Shown: positions 40,877-51,505, counted from the stretch's first letter. The stretch: DNA of 64,000 nucleotides from Rhodoferax sp. U2-2l (GCF_020594515.1 NZ_JAJCTH010000006.1:1-64000), one strand, 5' to 3'. Made by a program: numbers and translations. Notes: generated from the sequence alone by a model not told the origin.

Positions 40877-41745
40877 CCGACCGCGTCAGCACTCTGGCGT
40901 GTCAGCATGGCCAAGGTGTTGGCAATGGTGGCGCGTAACTCGCGGCGGTCACAGATCAGGTCCACCGCGCCCTTGGTCTGCAGGAATTCGGCACGCTGGA
41001 AACCTTCGGGCAGCTTCACGCGCACGGTGGATTCGATCACGCGCGGCCCGGCAAAACCGATCAGCGCCTTGGGCTCGGCCATCACCACATCGCCCAGGAA
41101 GGCAAACCCGGCGCTCACGCCACCCATGGTCGGGTCGGTCAACACGCTGATGTAGGGCAGGCCCTTTTTGGCCAGATGGGTCAGCGACGCATTGGTTTTG
41201 GCCATCTGCATCAGCGAAAGCAGCCCCTCTTGCATACGGGCGCCGCCAGTGGCGGTGAAACAGACAAAAGGCACTTTTTGCTCGATGGCGTTTTGCACAC
41301 CGCGCGCAAAACGTTCACCCACCACGCTGCCCATGCTGCCACCCATGAACTCGAACTCAAAACACGCGGCCACCAGGCCAATGCCCATCACGCTGCCACC
41401 CATGACCACCAGCGCATCGGTCTCGCCGGTGTTTTCCAGGGCTTCTTTCAGGCGCTCGGGGTATTTCCGGCTGTCCTTGAACTTGAGCGCGTCCACGGGC
41501 AAGACTTCCTGGCCAATCTCGTAACGGCCTACGTTGTCTAGGAAGAAGTTGAGCCTAGCGCGTGCGCCAATGCGGTGGTGGTGGCTGCAGGTTGGGCAGA
41601 CGTTCTGGTTTTGCTCCAGGTCGGTCTTGTAGAGCACGGTGTCACAGGCCGGGCATTTGATCCACAGGCCCTCGGGCACGGCACGCCGCTCTTTGGGATC
41701 GGTTTGCTGGATTTTGGGGGGGAGCAGTTTTTCAAGCCAACTCAT
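40873..41745 (-). CDS. accD: Acetyl-CoA carboxylase carboxyltransferase subunit beta
   Basis: With AccA forms the carboxyltransferase that makes malonyl-CoA, feeding the fab genes at 9.4-15 kb. The N-terminal zinc ribbon is visible ([13 protein letters not shown] then NVCPTCSHH, residues 32-60), followed by the crotonase-like core with [23 protein letters not shown] 41745 ([10 protein letters not shown]) has AAGGA at proper spacing and gives 290 residues. It is the last gene of the fimV-truA-trpFBA-accD run. Confidence 0.95.
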   Translation of the reverse strand: MSWLEKLLPPKIQQTDPKERRAVPEGLWIKCPACDTVLYKTDLEQNQNVCPTCSHHHRIGARARLNFFLDNVGRYEIGQEVLPVDALKFKDSRKYPERLKEALENTGETDALVVMGGSVMGIGLVAACFEFEFMGGSMGSVVGERFARGVQNAIEQKVPFVCFTATGGARMQEGLLSLMQMAKTNASLTHLAKKGLPYISVLTDPTMGGVSAGFAFLGDVVMAEPKALIGFAGPRVIESTVRVKLPEGFQRAEFLQTKGAVDLICDRRELRATIANTLAMLTRQSADAVG

Positions 41746-41820
41746 ACTTTTTTCCTTCTGGATCAGAGACCCGGCGCGCCGCAGGGCGTTCACCGGTCCG
41801 GTAAAAATGTCAGGGGCGGA

Positions 41821-42642
41821 TTATGAATCCAACGCGTTGCGAACACCACGCAGGAAGTTTTGCGCGGTGCTGGCCACCTGCTCACGCGGCTGATTGTCGA
41901 TTAGCTGGATGATCTTGCTGCCAATCACCACCGCGTCGGCCACCTTGCCGATCGCTTGCGCGGTGGCCGCGTCGCGGATGCCAAAACCCACACCGACGGG
42001 CACGTTCACAAACTGGCGGATCCGCGGCAACATGGCCTCGACCGCAGCGGTGTCGAGCGCGCCCGAACCGGTGACACCCTTGAGTGACACGTAATAGACA
42101 TACCCGCTGGCGATGCGCGCCACCTGGGCCATACGCTCATCCGTGCTGGTGGGCGCCAGCAAAAAGATCAGGTCCATGTTGTGCGCCTTGAGCTCGGCTG
42201 CGAACTCCTCACACTCTTCGGGCGGGTAGTCGACGATCAGCACACCGTCGACCCCGGCGGCGCTGGCGTCCTGCACAAAAGCGCTGTCCTTGGCGCCGCT
42301 TGCGTGTTTCTGGTTGTAGCGCTCCACCGGGTTGGCGTAACCCATCAGCACCACCGGCGTGGTCTGATTCTCAGCGCGGAAAACCCGCACCATGTCGAGC
42401 ACCTGGGCCAGGCCGATGCCAAAAGCCAGGGCTTTGTCACCGGCTTTCTGGATCACCGGGCCGTCGGCGCTTGGGTCGGAAAAGGGCACACCGAGTTCGA
42501 TCACATCAGCTCCGCCTGCGACCATCGCATGCATGAGTTCGGGGGTGACATCGGCATACGGAAAACCGGCGGTGACAAAGGGGATCAAGGCCTTGCGGCC
42601 TTGTGCCTGGAGTTGGCTGAAGGTGGCGGCGATGCGGCTCAT
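41821..42642 (-). CDS. trpA: Tryptophan synthase alpha subunit
   Basis: Cleaves indole-3-glycerol phosphate to indole, which passes to TrpB. Catalytic Glu in [17 protein letters not shown] (about 50) and Asp in that same loop, plus [12 protein letters not shown] and the phosphate-binding [10 protein letters not shown], are present. Length 273. Start overlaps the trpB stop (ATGA), and its ribosome site AGGAG lies inside the trpB tail. Confidence 0.96.
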   Translation of the reverse strand: MSRIAATFSQLQAQGRKALIPFVTAGFPYADVTPELMHAMVAGGADVIELGVPFSDPSADGPVIQKAGDKALAFGIGLAQVLDMVRVFRAENQTTPVVLMGYANPVERYNQKHASGAKDSAFVQDASAAGVDGVLIVDYPPEECEEFAAELKAHNMDLIFLLAPTSTDERMAQVARIASGYVYYVSLKGVTGSGALDTAAVEAMLPRIRQFVNVPVGVGFGIRDAATAQAIGKVADAVVIGSKIIQLIDNQPREQVASTAQNFLRGVRNALDS

Positions 42643-43964
42643 TGCGAAACTCCTGAATCTGTAGCTATCTGCCCTTTACCAACAAGGGCTACGGGCACAT
42701 TTGACGTATTTCCTTTGACCGACTGGCCCTGGCAGCTGGGGCGGCAGAAGAAGTCGGCACCCGACAGATCGGCCACGGTACCGATGTCCTTGTCACCACG
42801 GCCAGACAGGTTGACCAGAATGGACTGGTCCGGCCGCATGGTTTTGGCGAGTTTCATCGCGTAAGCCACCGCGTGACTGGATTCGAGCGCGGGGATGATG
42901 CCCTCGGTGCGGCACAGGTAGTGGAAGGCTTCGAGCGCCTCGGTGTCGGTGATGCCCACGTATTCCGCGCGGCCGATGTCGTTCAAAAACGCGTGTTCGG
43001 GGCCAACGCCGGGGTAGTCCAGACCGGCGCTGATGCTGTGGGTCTCGGTCACCTGGCCGTTGTCGTCCTGCAGCACATAGGTGCGGTTGCCGTGCAAGAC
43101 GCCGGGGCTGCCGCGCTGGATGCTGGCCGAATGTTTGCCACTGTCCATACCGGCACCAGCCGCTTCCACACCAATCAGGCGGGTGCCTTCAAACTCGATG
43201 TAGGGGTAGAAGATGCCCATGGCGTTCGACCCACCGCCGACACAGGCCACCACCACATCGGGTTGGGCGCTGCTGCAGCCCGCAGCTTGCAACATCTCGG
43301 GCATCTGCACCAGGCATTCCTGGCCAATCACACTCTGGAAATCGCGCACCATCATCGGGTACGGGTGGGGCCCGGCCACGGTACCGATGATGTAGAAGGT
43401 GTTGTCGACATTGGCGACCCAGTCGCGCATGGCTTCGTTCAGGGCGTCTTTGAGCGTTTTGCTGCCGCTCTCCACCGGCACCACGGTGGCGCCGAGCAGC
43501 TTCATGCGGTAGACGTTGGGGCTTTGGCGTTTGACGTCTTCGCTGCCCATGTAGACCACACATTCCAGCCCGTATCGGGCGCAGATGGTGGCGGTGGCCA
43601 CACCGTGCTGGCCCGCGCCAGTTTCGGCAATCACGCGTGGTTTGCCCATGCGTTTGGCCAACATCGCCTGGCCGATGGTGTTGTTGATCTTGTGGGCGCC
43701 GGTGTGGTTGAGGTCCTCGCGCTTCAAAAAGATCTGCGCGCCACCGACTTCACGGCTCATGCGTGCGGCGTGGTAGATGGGGGAAGGGCGGCCGACAAAG
43801 TGCGCCAGCTCGGACTCGAATTCGGCGATGAAGGCCGGGTCGAACTGGTACTTGGCGTAAGCGTCTTTAAGCTCGTTGACCGCGTGGGTCAGGGTCTCGG
43901 AGATGAAACTGCCGCCATAAATGCCAAAGTGGCCCCGGGCGTCGGGTTGTTGGTAGTCAGACAT
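42639..43964 (-). CDS. trpB: Tryptophan synthase beta subunit with repeat-derived C-terminal tail
   Basis: PLP enzyme joining indole and serine. PLP Lys in [14 protein letters not shown] (about 95), ETGAGQHG, and the glycine loop [10 protein letters not shown] (about 240) are present. At 441 residues it is 20-40 longer than most TrpB: after the usual end ([19 protein letters not shown]) it continues with a tail of about 36 residues. The segment [13 protein letters not shown] in that tail is encoded by a copy of the dispersed TAGCTAT hairpin repeat. The tail overlaps the trpA start and contains its ribosome site. Confidence 0.95.
   Translation of the reverse strand: MSDYQQPDARGHFGIYGGSFISETLTHAVNELKDAYAKYQFDPAFIAEFESELAHFVGRPSPIYHAARMSREVGGAQIFLKREDLNHTGAHKINNTIGQAMLAKRMGKPRVIAETGAGQHGVATATICARYGLECVVYMGSEDVKRQSPNVYRMKLLGATVVPVESGSKTLKDALNEAMRDWVANVDNTFYIIGTVAGPHPYPMMVRDFQSVIGQECLVQMPEMLQAAGCSSAQPDVVVACVGGGSNAMGIFYPYIEFEGTRLIGVEAAGAGMDSGKHSASIQRGSPGVLHGNRTYVLQDDNGQVTETHSISAGLDYPGVGPEHAFLNDIGRAEYVGITDTEALEAFHYLCRTEGIIPALESSHAVAYAMKLAKTMRPDQSILVNLSGRGDKDIGTVADLSGADFFCRPSCQGQSVKGNTSNVPVALVGKGQIATDSGVSQ
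42661..42696 (+). repeat. Dispersed TAGCTAT hairpin repeat, copy 4 (inside trpB 3' end)
   Basis: GTAGCTATCTGCCCTT, 7-base loop TACCAAC, AAGGGCTACGGGC. It lies within the trpB reading frame, 19-54 bases before the stop, and is translated there. Confidence 0.8.
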
Positions 43965-43981
43965 GATGATGGTATGGATTT

Positions 43982-44019
43982 GATAGCCATCAGCCCTTGA
44001 TCTATAAGGGCTGATGGCT
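43982..44019 (+). repeat. Dispersed TAGCTAT hairpin repeat, copy 5 (trpF-trpB junction)
   Basis: A perfect 14-bp inverted repeat, AGCCATCAGCCCTT (43985-43998), loop GATCTAT, AAGGGCTGATGGCT (44006-44019). It contributes to the trpF TAA stop (44019-44021) and leaves about 20 bases to the trpB start, so the RNA would carry a strong stem-loop just upstream of trpB. Confidence 0.85.
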
Positions 44020-44741
44020 TATTTGTTACACAGGAATTGGTCGGCTCGGCGAACCGCAGTCACAAACTCGGACATGCGGTCAGCGTCCTTGATGCCTTTG
44101 TGCCCGGGGACCTCGATGCCCGAGCTGACATCCACCGCCAGCGATTTACAACGCGGGCGCAGTACTCTGATGCCATCGATCACGTTGGCAGCGGTCAGCC
44201 CACCACTCAAGACGAGGTGAGCGTCGACGTTTGGAGGAAGCAGTGACCAATTGAATGTTTGCCCGCCCCCGCCGAACCCGTCAATGTGCGCGTCCAGCAA
44301 GAGGCCTTGAGCCTGTGAATAATCTTGGGCGAATTTTAGAAGATCAAAGCCGCGCCCGGCTTCACCCAGCGGAATACGCGCGGCACGCAGGTAAGGACGC
44401 TGCTCGGGGCCACAGGCGCCTTGGCAGGCTTGCGGCGACTCGTCCCCATGAAACTGGGCGATAGCCCCTGCCACTGCTGCACAAGCTGCTCTGATTTTTG
44501 AGGTATCTTCGTTGACGAACAGCAACACCGGGGTGACAAAGGGCGGCAGCCGACGTGCCAGTTCGGCAGCGCGCTCCAGCGGCACATAACGCGGGCTTTT
44601 GGCATACAGCACAAAACCAATCGCGTCGGCACCGGCTGCCACGGCCGCGTCCACATCCCGCTCCCGCGTGAAACCACACATCTTGATGCGAGTGCGGCTG
44701 GCGGGTGAAACAAGCTGAGCCGAAGGTGACGTGCTGTTCAT
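44019..44741 (-). CDS. trpF: Phosphoribosylanthranilate isomerase
   Basis: Third step of tryptophan synthesis from anthranilate. Catalytic Cys in IKMCGFTRERD (about 23) and Asp in LAVDVSSGIEVPGHKG (about 205), and HGDESPQACQ, are visible. Length 240 from ATG 44741, which has AGGAG about 8 bases upstream and overlaps the truA stop by one base. The gene order truA-trpF-trpB-trpA-accD is typical of Burkholderiales. Its stop codon lies at the edge of a dispersed hairpin repeat. Confidence 0.95.
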   Translation of the reverse strand: MNSTSPSAQLVSPASRTRIKMCGFTRERDVDAAVAAGADAIGFVLYAKSPRYVPLERAAELARRLPPFVTPVLLFVNEDTSKIRAACAAVAGAIAQFHGDESPQACQGACGPEQRPYLRAARIPLGEAGRGFDLLKFAQDYSQAQGLLLDAHIDGFGGGGQTFNWSLLPPNVDAHLVLSGGLTAANVIDGIRVLRPRCKSLAVDVSSGIEVPGHKGIKDADRMSEFVTAVRRADQFLCNK

Positions 44742-45535
44742 CAAAGTGCTCCTGGCAGGCCGTCTAGCAGGGTGGGGTGTTCGGGCAGACCCCAGCGCGC
44801 CTCGTAGCGCGGGCCCACAAAATACAGGCCATAGGGGGAAAACGTGGGTGCGGCGGCGTCGCGGTCCCGGGCGGCCAGAACCTCCAATATCCAGTTTGGC
44901 TCCTTGCGACCATCGCCAATCATGATCAGGCAGCCCATCAGGTTGCGGATCATGTGGTGCAAAAAGGCATTGGCCTCAAATTCAAAGCGCCAGTAGGCGC
45001 CGCGGCGGCTGATGTCGATACGCATCAGGGTTTTGACCGGTGACAAGGCCTGGCAGGCGCTGGCACGAAACGAGCTGAAATCGTGTTCACCCAACAGGTG
45101 GCGCGCCGCCTGCTGCATGCGCGCTTGGTCCAGCGGTTTGTAGACCCAGCCGACGCGACCCTGGTCGATGCTCGGGCGCACCGGCGAATCGAGCACCACA
45201 TAGGCATAGCGCCGTGAGCTGGCGCTGGCACGGCAATGGAACTCGGGCGGCACCTCCTTGGCCCATTGCACCGCAATATCGTGCGGCAGCAAAGCGTTGG
45301 GGCCGCGCACCCAATTGGATGCAGGGCGTTGGGCAGGGGTGTCAAAGTGAATGACTTGCATCAGACCGTGCACACCGGCATCGGTGCGGCCAGCACACAG
45401 GATCGATACCCGCTGCTGGCCGGTGAATTCGCCGAGCGCCTTTTCCAGCTTGTCCTGCACCGTCTGGCCGGAAGACTGGCTTTGCCAGCCCTGGTAGGCC
45501 AGCCCGTTGTAGCTGATGCCCAGCGCCAGCCTCAC
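44741..45535 (-). CDS. truA: tRNA pseudouridine synthase A
   Basis: Modifies U38-U40 of tRNA anticodon arms. The catalytic Asp lies in CAGRTDAGVHG (about 55), with ISYNGLAYQGWQ near the start and NAFLHHMIRNLMG later, all family segments. I chose GTG 45535 (MRLALGISYNG), giving 264 residues; a longer reading from 45637 would overlap fimV and has no family support. It lies 43 bases after fimV. Confidence 0.93.
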   Translation of the reverse strand: MRLALGISYNGLAYQGWQSQSSGQTVQDKLEKALGEFTGQQRVSILCAGRTDAGVHGLMQVIHFDTPAQRPASNWVRGPNALLPHDIAVQWAKEVPPEFHCRASASSRRYAYVVLDSPVRPSIDQGRVGWVYKPLDQARMQQAARHLLGEHDFSSFRASACQALSPVKTLMRIDISRRGAYWRFEFEANAFLHHMIRNLMGCLIMIGDGRKEPNWILEVLAARDRDAAAPTFSPYGLYFVGPRYEARWGLPEHPTLLDGLPGAL

Positions 45536-45578
45536 AGCGTGGACACCGTCAACGGGTTGGCCAAGCAGCAGCGCAAAC

Positions 45579-48164
45579 TCAAAGCTTGTTGAGGGCGTTT
45601 TGCGCCTTGGCCCGCAGATCGCCAGCGGCTTCGGCAATGACTTCTTCGATCAACGCGCGCGCGCCGTCATCGTCACCAATGGCGCGGAACTCGTCGGCCA
45701 ACGCCAGTTTGGTTTCCAGCGGGTCCATGGTTTCGTCCACAAACTCACCTGGCACGGTGACTTTGTCTTGGCCCAGGTCGAGTGACAGGGAGCCAAGATC
45801 AAAGGACATCAGCTCGTTGGCAGACGTCTGGGCCGATGGCTGTGCGGGTGCTGCAGCATCGGCGCTACCCGGACCGGTCGGTGGCAGGTCAAGTGCCAGA
45901 TCCAGCTCAGGCATCTCAAAGTCCAGATGCTCACCGAGTTCATCGCGTACGGCGTCGGACTCAGTCTCGGTAGCCGCTGGCTCCTCCTGTGGCTTGTTCG
46001 CGGCGGGTGGCAACTCGGAAGACAGGGTTGGCAAGGGGGTGTCTTCAACGGCGTCCAAGCCCGCAAAGGCGGTCGGGACCGCGTCGCTGGGGGGCGGTGG
46101 TGCGAGCGGTGGCACGGGCGCGGTGGCGGCGTCGTCTATCGAAAAATCCAGGTCCAGGTCCAGTTCGCCATGACCGGTCGGGATGCGGGTTTCATCCAAA
46201 GACTCGTCGGCGTTCAACTTGCCGCTGGCGGTTGCCGCAAAGGACGGCTGGGTGTTGCCAAACTCGGGCAGTTGTGAGGCCAGAGGCTGGCCGCCGGGCA
46301 GGTACAGCGCGTTGTCCGGATCGATGGAGATGCCTTTTTCGCAGATTTGCTCCCACTCGGGGCCGGTGCCGTCGGTCAGGTTGAAGGCCAGCGCCGCCAC
46401 CGATTCGAAGGCTTTGACATCGCGCCGTTTGGCATAAATTTCCAGCAGCTTCTGGTGGATGGCCACCCGCTGCGGGTTGGTGCGCAGGGCGTCTTTGAGA
46501 ATTTCTTCGGCTTGCAGGTCACGGCCATAGGCCAGGTAAACGTCGGCCTCAGCCACCGGGTCTACATCATCCACCGCGTCGAGCTGGCTGGGCGAATAAA
46601 CCATGGAGGAGCCGGTGGTCAGGCTGTCGGCGGTGTCCACATTCTGGCCACCGCTGGCGCTTGAGAAGGCCAGGTCGCTGTTGGCAAAGGTGCTCTCAGG
46701 TGGCTCGGATTTTTTGCGCTGGCGGGCCTTGTAGATACCCAGAGCCGCCAACAAGGCAATCAGGGCCGCGCCACCGGCAGGCAGCATGGGGTCTGCCAGG
46801 AGGTCGTCGATGAAACTCGGCTCTGCCATCGGCTCGGGCACAACAGGCGGTGGTGCGGGTTTGGCCGATGCGGGGGCAGATACTGGCTGGGCCGGCACCG
46901 GCTCAGAGGCTGCCGGGGCGGGTTGGGGTTCTGGTGCGCTGGCTGGTGCGGACGCTGACTCTGCCACGGGTTCTGCTGTGGCGGGGGCGCTGGCCGCTGC
47001 GGCCAGTTTGTCCAGTTCCTGGATGTTCTTGGCCAACTCGGCTGTGCGGGTTTCGTCCGTTTGTGCGTTGCGTTGCTGGGCCATCGCTTCTTCGCTGGAG
47101 GCTCCTTGAACGGCCCCTTTGGACAAGGTCAGCTTGTCCGCGGTGGCCGCTGCGGGCTTTTTGTCCTCGACGACGGCTTGCACCTTGCCGCTGACGTCAC
47201 GGCTGGCGGGTGCGACCCGGGCTGCGGTCACGTTGCTGGCGAACTTGCGACGGTAATCGTTGAAATCCTGACTCTGGGCGGTGATGATCTGGGTCGCCTC
47301 TGGCGCCGGCGTGGCCCGGCTCTCTTCCTCCGTGGGCATGGTCACGACCGCGCCCGCTTTGAGGCGGTTGACGTTGTCCTGAATGAAGGCATCGGGGTTG
47401 GCGCGCAGCAGGGCCACCAGCATCTGGTCGAGCGACACGCTGGCAGGTTTGCGGCCGAGGAGGATGCCACTGGCCGTATCACCCGGCCTGACCTTGACCG
47501 ATGGCGCCTGGGCCTGCGGTGTGGCAACCGTTGCAGGCTGGGCCACCGGGGCGGGGGCGGCGGCGGCGGGTTTTGGTGCCGCCACAGCAGGTTTGACGGG
47601 CGCTGGCTCACGCGGTGTCGCCGCCGGTTGGGGTGCGGGCGGTGTGGCTGCAGCGCTGGGCTGCGTGGGCCTGACCGGTGGGGCTGTGCGCTCCGGGGCG
47701 GGTGCTGGCAGTTGCGCTGCCACCGGGGGGGCACTTGGGGGTTGACCGCGCAGGCCGGGCGGGTCAAACAGCAGGGTGTAGTCACGCACAATGCGTCCAG
47801 AGTTCCAACGGGCCTCCAGAATCATGTCGACAAAGGGTTCGCCGACGGCGCGGTCGCTGCGCAGGCGCAAGTAGGCGCGGCCATCCGGGCGGCGTTGCAA
47901 CGACGCGGTCAGGCCGCCCAGTGCAGGGTTGTAGTCCAGGCCAGCGGCTTGAAACGCCTCTGGCGGGGCCACCCGTGTGACCAGGCTGGAGGCCTCGTCG
48001 GCGTTGATGTCCAGAATGTCAATTTCGGCCTTGAGCGGTTCTCCCAAGGCCGACTGCACGGTGATGCGCCCCAGTGACAGGGCCGCTGCAGGCGTTCCCC
48101 ACAAACTCAGAAGCGCAGCGATTGCCAGAGCAGTCAGTTGACAGGGATGGGACTTCGCAATCAA
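45579..48164 (-). CDS. fimV: FimV/HubP-family polar protein
   Basis: Peptidoglycan-binding inner-membrane protein that organises the cell pole and type IV pili. A signal peptide (ending near PAAA, residue 27) leads into LSLGRITVQSALGEPLKAEI, the FimV N-terminal domain. A LysM domain (about 225-285, VRPGDTASGILLGRKPASV) follows a Pro-Ala-rich linker; one helix (about 458-480, GGAALIALLAALGIYKARQR) leads to an acidic cytoplasmic part with TPR-like segments and the conserved C-terminal DEFRAIGDDDGARALIEEV. TTG 48164 is chosen because GGAGAG stands 6 bases upstream. Length 861. Confidence 0.92.
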   Translation of the reverse strand: MIAKSHPCQLTALAIAALLSLWGTPAAALSLGRITVQSALGEPLKAEIDILDINADEASSLVTRVAPPEAFQAAGLDYNPALGGLTASLQRRPDGRAYLRLRSDRAVGEPFVDMILEARWNSGRIVRDYTLLFDPPGLRGQPPSAPPVAAQLPAPAPERTAPPVRPTQPSAAATPPAPQPAATPREPAPVKPAVAAPKPAAAAPAPVAQPATVATPQAQAPSVKVRPGDTASGILLGRKPASVSLDQMLVALLRANPDAFIQDNVNRLKAGAVVTMPTEEESRATPAPEATQIITAQSQDFNDYRRKFASNVTAARVAPASRDVSGKVQAVVEDKKPAAATADKLTLSKGAVQGASSEEAMAQQRNAQTDETRTAELAKNIQELDKLAAAASAPATAEPVAESASAPASAPEPQPAPAASEPVPAQPVSAPASAKPAPPPVVPEPMAEPSFIDDLLADPMLPAGGAALIALLAALGIYKARQRKKSEPPESTFANSDLAFSSASGGQNVDTADSLTTGSSMVYSPSQLDAVDDVDPVAEADVYLAYGRDLQAEEILKDALRTNPQRVAIHQKLLEIYAKRRDVKAFESVAALAFNLTDGTGPEWEQICEKGISIDPDNALYLPGGQPLASQLPEFGNTQPSFAATASGKLNADESLDETRIPTGHGELDLDLDFSIDDAATAPVPPLAPPPPSDAVPTAFAGLDAVEDTPLPTLSSELPPAANKPQEEPAATETESDAVRDELGEHLDFEMPELDLALDLPPTGPGSADAAAPAQPSAQTSANELMSFDLGSLSLDLGQDKVTVPGEFVDETMDPLETKLALADEFRAIGDDDGARALIEEVIAEAAGDLRAKAQNALNKL

Positions 48165-48247
48165 TTTGTGCTCTCCGGTTTGACAGCCAGCCGCAGGTGG
48201 TCTGTTGCGGGCACCTGGCCCAAGGACTCGAAACATAAAAAGCACCA

Positions 48248-48263
48248 TAACATCAATATGTTA
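48248..48263. promoter_or_regulatory. 16-bp palindrome upstream of fimV
   Basis: TAACAT-CAAT-ATGTTA, 84 bases before the fimV start, within the likely promoter region. It could be an operator; no regulator is evident. Confidence 0.3.
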
Positions 48264-48347
48264 GCCTGACAAGTTCAGTCAGCTTGTGAACAAGCTGGGT
48301 GCGCCTTAGGTCACCAAGAGCCCAATTCTATGTTGTAGAGCAGCAAC

Positions 48348-48381
48348 GGCCTGACACCGTCCAGTCAACGTGTGTCAGGCC
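48348..48381 (-). terminator. Hairpin downstream of asd
   Basis: GGCCTGACAC and GTGTCAGGCC (10-bp perfect stem) begin about 20 bases past the asd stop. The T content after it on the minus strand is modest, so termination may be incomplete. Confidence 0.6.
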
Positions 48382-48401
48382 GCAAAACCAGGTGCTGCCA
48401 C

Positions 48402-49565
48402 TCAAGCTTGCAACAAAATTCGCAGCATGCGGCGCAGCGGTTCGGCCGCGCCCCAGAGCAGCTGGTCACCCACCGTGAAGGCGCCCACGTACTCCGGCCC
48501 CATGGCCAGCTTGCGGATACGTCCCACCGGAATGGTCATGGTGCCGGTGACCGCCACCGGCGTCAAATCCCGGATGGTGGCTTCGCGGGTGTTGGGCACC
48601 ACTTTGACCCAGGGGTTGTCGGCGGCGATCATGGCCTCGATGTCCGCACTGGGCACATTCTTTTTCAGTTTGAAGGTCAGCGCCTGGCTGTGGCAGCGCA
48701 TGGCGCCCACACGCACGCAGAAACCGTCCACCGGAATGGCGGCGGAGCCAAAGCCTTCACCCTGGCCCAAAATCTTGTTGGTCTCGGCCATGCCTTTCCA
48801 CTCTTCCTTGGACTGGCCCCAGCCCGGCTCGTCGTGGTTCTTGCCGATACCCAGATCCTTGTCGATCCAGGGGATCAACGAACCGCCCAACGGTACGCCA
48901 AAGTTGGCGGTCTCGGCGGCACTCAGGCTGCGCTGCTTGGCGATCACCTGGCGGTCGATCTCCAAAATCGCACTCTTGGGGTCGTCCAGCAGGGCTTTGA
49001 CTTCGGCATTCAGTGTGCCGTATTGCGTCAGCAGTTCGCGCATGTGTTGCGCCCCGCCACCGCTGGCGGCCTGGTAGGTCTGGGTGCTCATCCATTCCAC
49101 CAAGCCTGCCTTGTACAGCGCACCCACCCCCATGAGCATGCAGCTCACGGTGCAGTTGCCGCCAATCCAGTTCTTGCCGCCCTGGCTCAATGCGGTCTGG
49201 ATCACCGGCATGTTGACCGGGTCCAGAATGATCACGGCGTCTTTTTCCATGCGCAGGGTCGATGCAGCATCAATCCAGTGACCGGCCCAGCCTGCAGCGC
49301 GCAGCTTGGGGAAAACGGCGCTGGTGTAGTCGCCTCCCTGGGCGCTGATGATGATGTCGCAGCGTTTCAAGGCGTCAATGTTGAACGCGTCTTGCAGCTT
49401 GGTCTCATTCTTGGCCAAGGCCGGGGCCTGGCCACCGGCGTTGGAGGTGGAGAAAAACACCGGTTCGATCAGGTCGAAGTCGCCTTCGGCCTGCATGCGC
49501 TCCAGCAACACCGAGCCAACCATGCCGCGCCAACCCACCAAACCGACCAAATTACCAACTTTCAT
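48402..49565 (-). CDS. asd: Aspartate-semialdehyde dehydrogenase
   Basis: Reduces aspartyl phosphate on the path to lysine, methionine, threonine and diaminopimelate. NADP loop [16 protein letters not shown] (about 7-22), catalytic Cys in [10 protein letters not shown] (about 137) and His in [13 protein letters not shown] are visible. Length 387, the Gram-negative type. It lies between leuB and fimV, standard for Burkholderiales. Confidence 0.96.
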   Translation of the reverse strand: MKVGNLVGLVGWRGMVGSVLLERMQAEGDFDLIEPVFFSTSNAGGQAPALAKNETKLQDAFNIDALKRCDIIISAQGGDYTSAVFPKLRAAGWAGHWIDAASTLRMEKDAVIILDPVNMPVIQTALSQGGKNWIGGNCTVSCMLMGVGALYKAGLVEWMSTQTYQAASGGGAQHMRELLTQYGTLNAEVKALLDDPKSAILEIDRQVIAKQRSLSAAETANFGVPLGGSLIPWIDKDLGIGKNHDEPGWGQSKEEWKGMAETNKILGQGEGFGSAAIPVDGFCVRVGAMRCHSQALTFKLKKNVPSADIEAMIAADNPWVKVVPNTREATIRDLTPVAVTGTMTIPVGRIRKLAMGPEYVGAFTVGDQLLWGAAEPLRRMLRILLQA

Positions 49566-49633
49566 GTGATTACCTCTTGCGTGTGTCCAAAAAATAGAGC
49601 CGTCGTTCCTGTCATCAGGTGTAGCGCACCGCC

Positions 49634-50704
49634 TTAGCGCATGGCGTTCACCACCGCGTTGCCCATCTCGATGGTGGACACGCGGGTGGTGCCGTCGCTG
49701 TAGATGTCTGGGGTGCGCAGGCCCTGGGCCAGCACAGATTTCACCGCGTTTTCGATGCGCTGGGCGGCGGCTTCCTGATTCAGGCTGAAGCGCAGCATCA
49801 TCGCCGCGCTCAAGATGGTGGCCAACGGGTTGGCAATGCCTTGGCCGGCGATGTCGGGGGCGCTGCCATGGCTGGGCTCATACAGGCCTTTGTTGTTGGC
49901 GTCCAGGCTGGCCGAGGGCAACATGCCGATGGAGCCAGTCAGCATCGAGGCTTCGTCCGACAGGATGTCGCCAAACATGTTGCCAGTGACGATCACGTCG
50001 AATTTTTTAGGCGCCTTGACCAGCTGCATCGCGGCGTTGTCCACGTACATATGGTCCAGCGCCACGTCGGGGTACTGTTGGCTCACTTCGGTGACGATGT
50101 CTTTCCAGAACTGGAAGGTTTCCAGCACATTGGCCTTGTCGACGCTGGTGACGCGTTTGCTGCGCTTGCGTGCGGCCTGAAAGGCCACATGGGCAATGCG
50201 CTCGATCTCCGGGCGGCTGTAGCGCATGGTGTCGAAGGCTTCTTCGGCGTCAGGAAAGTGGCCATCGGTGGCGATGCGCCGGCCGCGTGGCTGGCCAAAA
50301 TAGATGTCTCCGGTGAGTTCGCGGATGATCAGGATGTCGAGCCCAGCGACCAGCTCAGGCTTCAGGCTGGAGGCGCTGACCAGTTCCGGGTAACAGATGG
50401 CGGGGCGGAAATTGGCGAACAGACCCAGGTGTTTGCGCAGGCCCAAAATGGCTTGTTCAGGGCGCAGATGCCGGTCCAGTGTGTCGTATTTCCAGTCGCC
50501 CACGGCGCCGAACAGGATCGCGTCGGCATCTTGTGCCAGTTTCAGGGTGGAGGCGGGCAGGGGATGGCCCAGGGCGGCGTAGGCGGCACCACCGACCGGC
50601 GCGGTTTCCATCTCGAACGGCAGGTTGAGGGCGCGCAACACCTTGACGGCTTCGACCACAATTTCCGGACCAATGCCATCACCCGGCAAGACTGCAATTT
50701 TCAT
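49634..50704 (-). CDS. leuB: 3-isopropylmalate dehydrogenase
   Basis: Oxidative decarboxylation step of leucine synthesis. Seen: [18 protein letters not shown] at the start, [15 protein letters not shown], the Tyr region [14 protein letters not shown], and the signature [12 protein letters not shown] with [18 protein letters not shown]. Length 356. A 144-base gap separates it from leuD; that gap shows no gene or clear signal. Confidence 0.96.
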   Translation of the reverse strand: MKIAVLPGDGIGPEIVVEAVKVLRALNLPFEMETAPVGGAAYAALGHPLPASTLKLAQDADAILFGAVGDWKYDTLDRHLRPEQAILGLRKHLGLFANFRPAICYPELVSASSLKPELVAGLDILIIRELTGDIYFGQPRGRRIATDGHFPDAEEAFDTMRYSRPEIERIAHVAFQAARKRSKRVTSVDKANVLETFQFWKDIVTEVSQQYPDVALDHMYVDNAAMQLVKAPKKFDVIVTGNMFGDILSDEASMLTGSIGMLPSASLDANNKGLYEPSHGSAPDIAGQGIANPLATILSAAMMLRFSLNQEAAAQRIENAVKSVLAQGLRTPDIYSDGTTRVSTIEMGNAVVNAMR

Positions 50705-50848
50705 GATGTATCTGACTTTCTAAAAATGGAGATCAGCACCTGCTCACATGGGCCAAACCTGTGATGCCAACCAGGCTTTGCGTGTTCTTATGGCGAGCGT
50801 CAGGCACTCAGCCTGTGGCAAGCAACTCACTATGCCAATGCGGGCCGA

Positions 50849-51499
50849 CTACCCGAGCATGGTATGGGCCAGCCAGGGTTTTTGCGCCAAACGTTCGGCT
50901 TCAAACGCCTTGATCTTGTCCGCGTGTCGCAGGGTCAAACCGATGTCGTCGAAGCCGTTGAGCAGGCAATACTTGCGAAACGCCTGCACCTCAAACGGCA
51001 GCTCTGTTCCGTCAGGCTTGATCACCAGTTGGCGCTCCAGGTCCACGGTCAGGCTGTAGCCGGGGAAGGCAGCGACCTCATCAAACAGTTGGCTGACCTG
51101 CGCCTCGCTCAGGACAATGGGCAACAAGCCGTTCTTGAAACTGTTGTTGAAGAAGATATCCGCATAACTGGGGGCGATGATGGCCCGGAAACCATACTGG
51201 TCCAGCGCCCAGGGGGCGTGTTCGCGCGACGAACCACAGCCAAAATTCTTGCGCGCCAGCAGGATGGAGGCACCATGAAAACGCGGCTGGTTCAGCACAA
51301 AGTCCGGGTTGGGTCGACGGCTCGCGGGGTCCTGGCCGGGGAATCCCGCGTCGAGGTAACGCCATTCGTCAAACAGGTTTTGCCCAAAGCCCGTCTTGCG
51401 GATCGATTTGAGAAACTGCTTGGGGATGATGGCGTCGGTGTCGACGTTTTCCCGGTCCATCGGGGCCACCAGGCCCTGGAGAAGAGTGAATTTTTGCAT
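50849..51499 (-). CDS. leuD: 3-isopropylmalate dehydratase small subunit
   Basis: Swivelling small subunit of isopropylmalate isomerase, partner of Leu[21 protein letters not shown] (residues 11-30) and [20 protein letters not shown] are the family's signatures. Length 216. It follows the small lipoprotein gene by 6 bases and is in the same transcription unit as leuC. Confidence 0.96.
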   Translation of the reverse strand: MQKFTLLQGLVAPMDRENVDTDAIIPKQFLKSIRKTGFGQNLFDEWRYLDAGFPGQDPASRRPNPDFVLNQPRFHGASILLARKNFGCGSSREHAPWALDQYGFRAIIAPSYADIFFNNSFKNGLLPIVLSEAQVSQLFDEVAAFPGYSLTVDLERQLVIKPDGTELPFEVQAFRKYCLLNGFDDIGLTLRHADKIKAFEAERLAQKPWLAHTMLG

Positions 51500-51505
51500 G
51501 GGGTC

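Noticed and set aside
45536..45637. A longer TruA start overlapping fimV
   Set aside because: TruA homology starts at the GTG at 45535; the extra residues overlap the conserved fimV C-terminus in another frame.
50748..51059. A 103-residue plus-strand frame overlapping the leuD end
   Set aside because: Two thirds of it is antisense to leuD; composition is shadow-like and no start signal precedes it.
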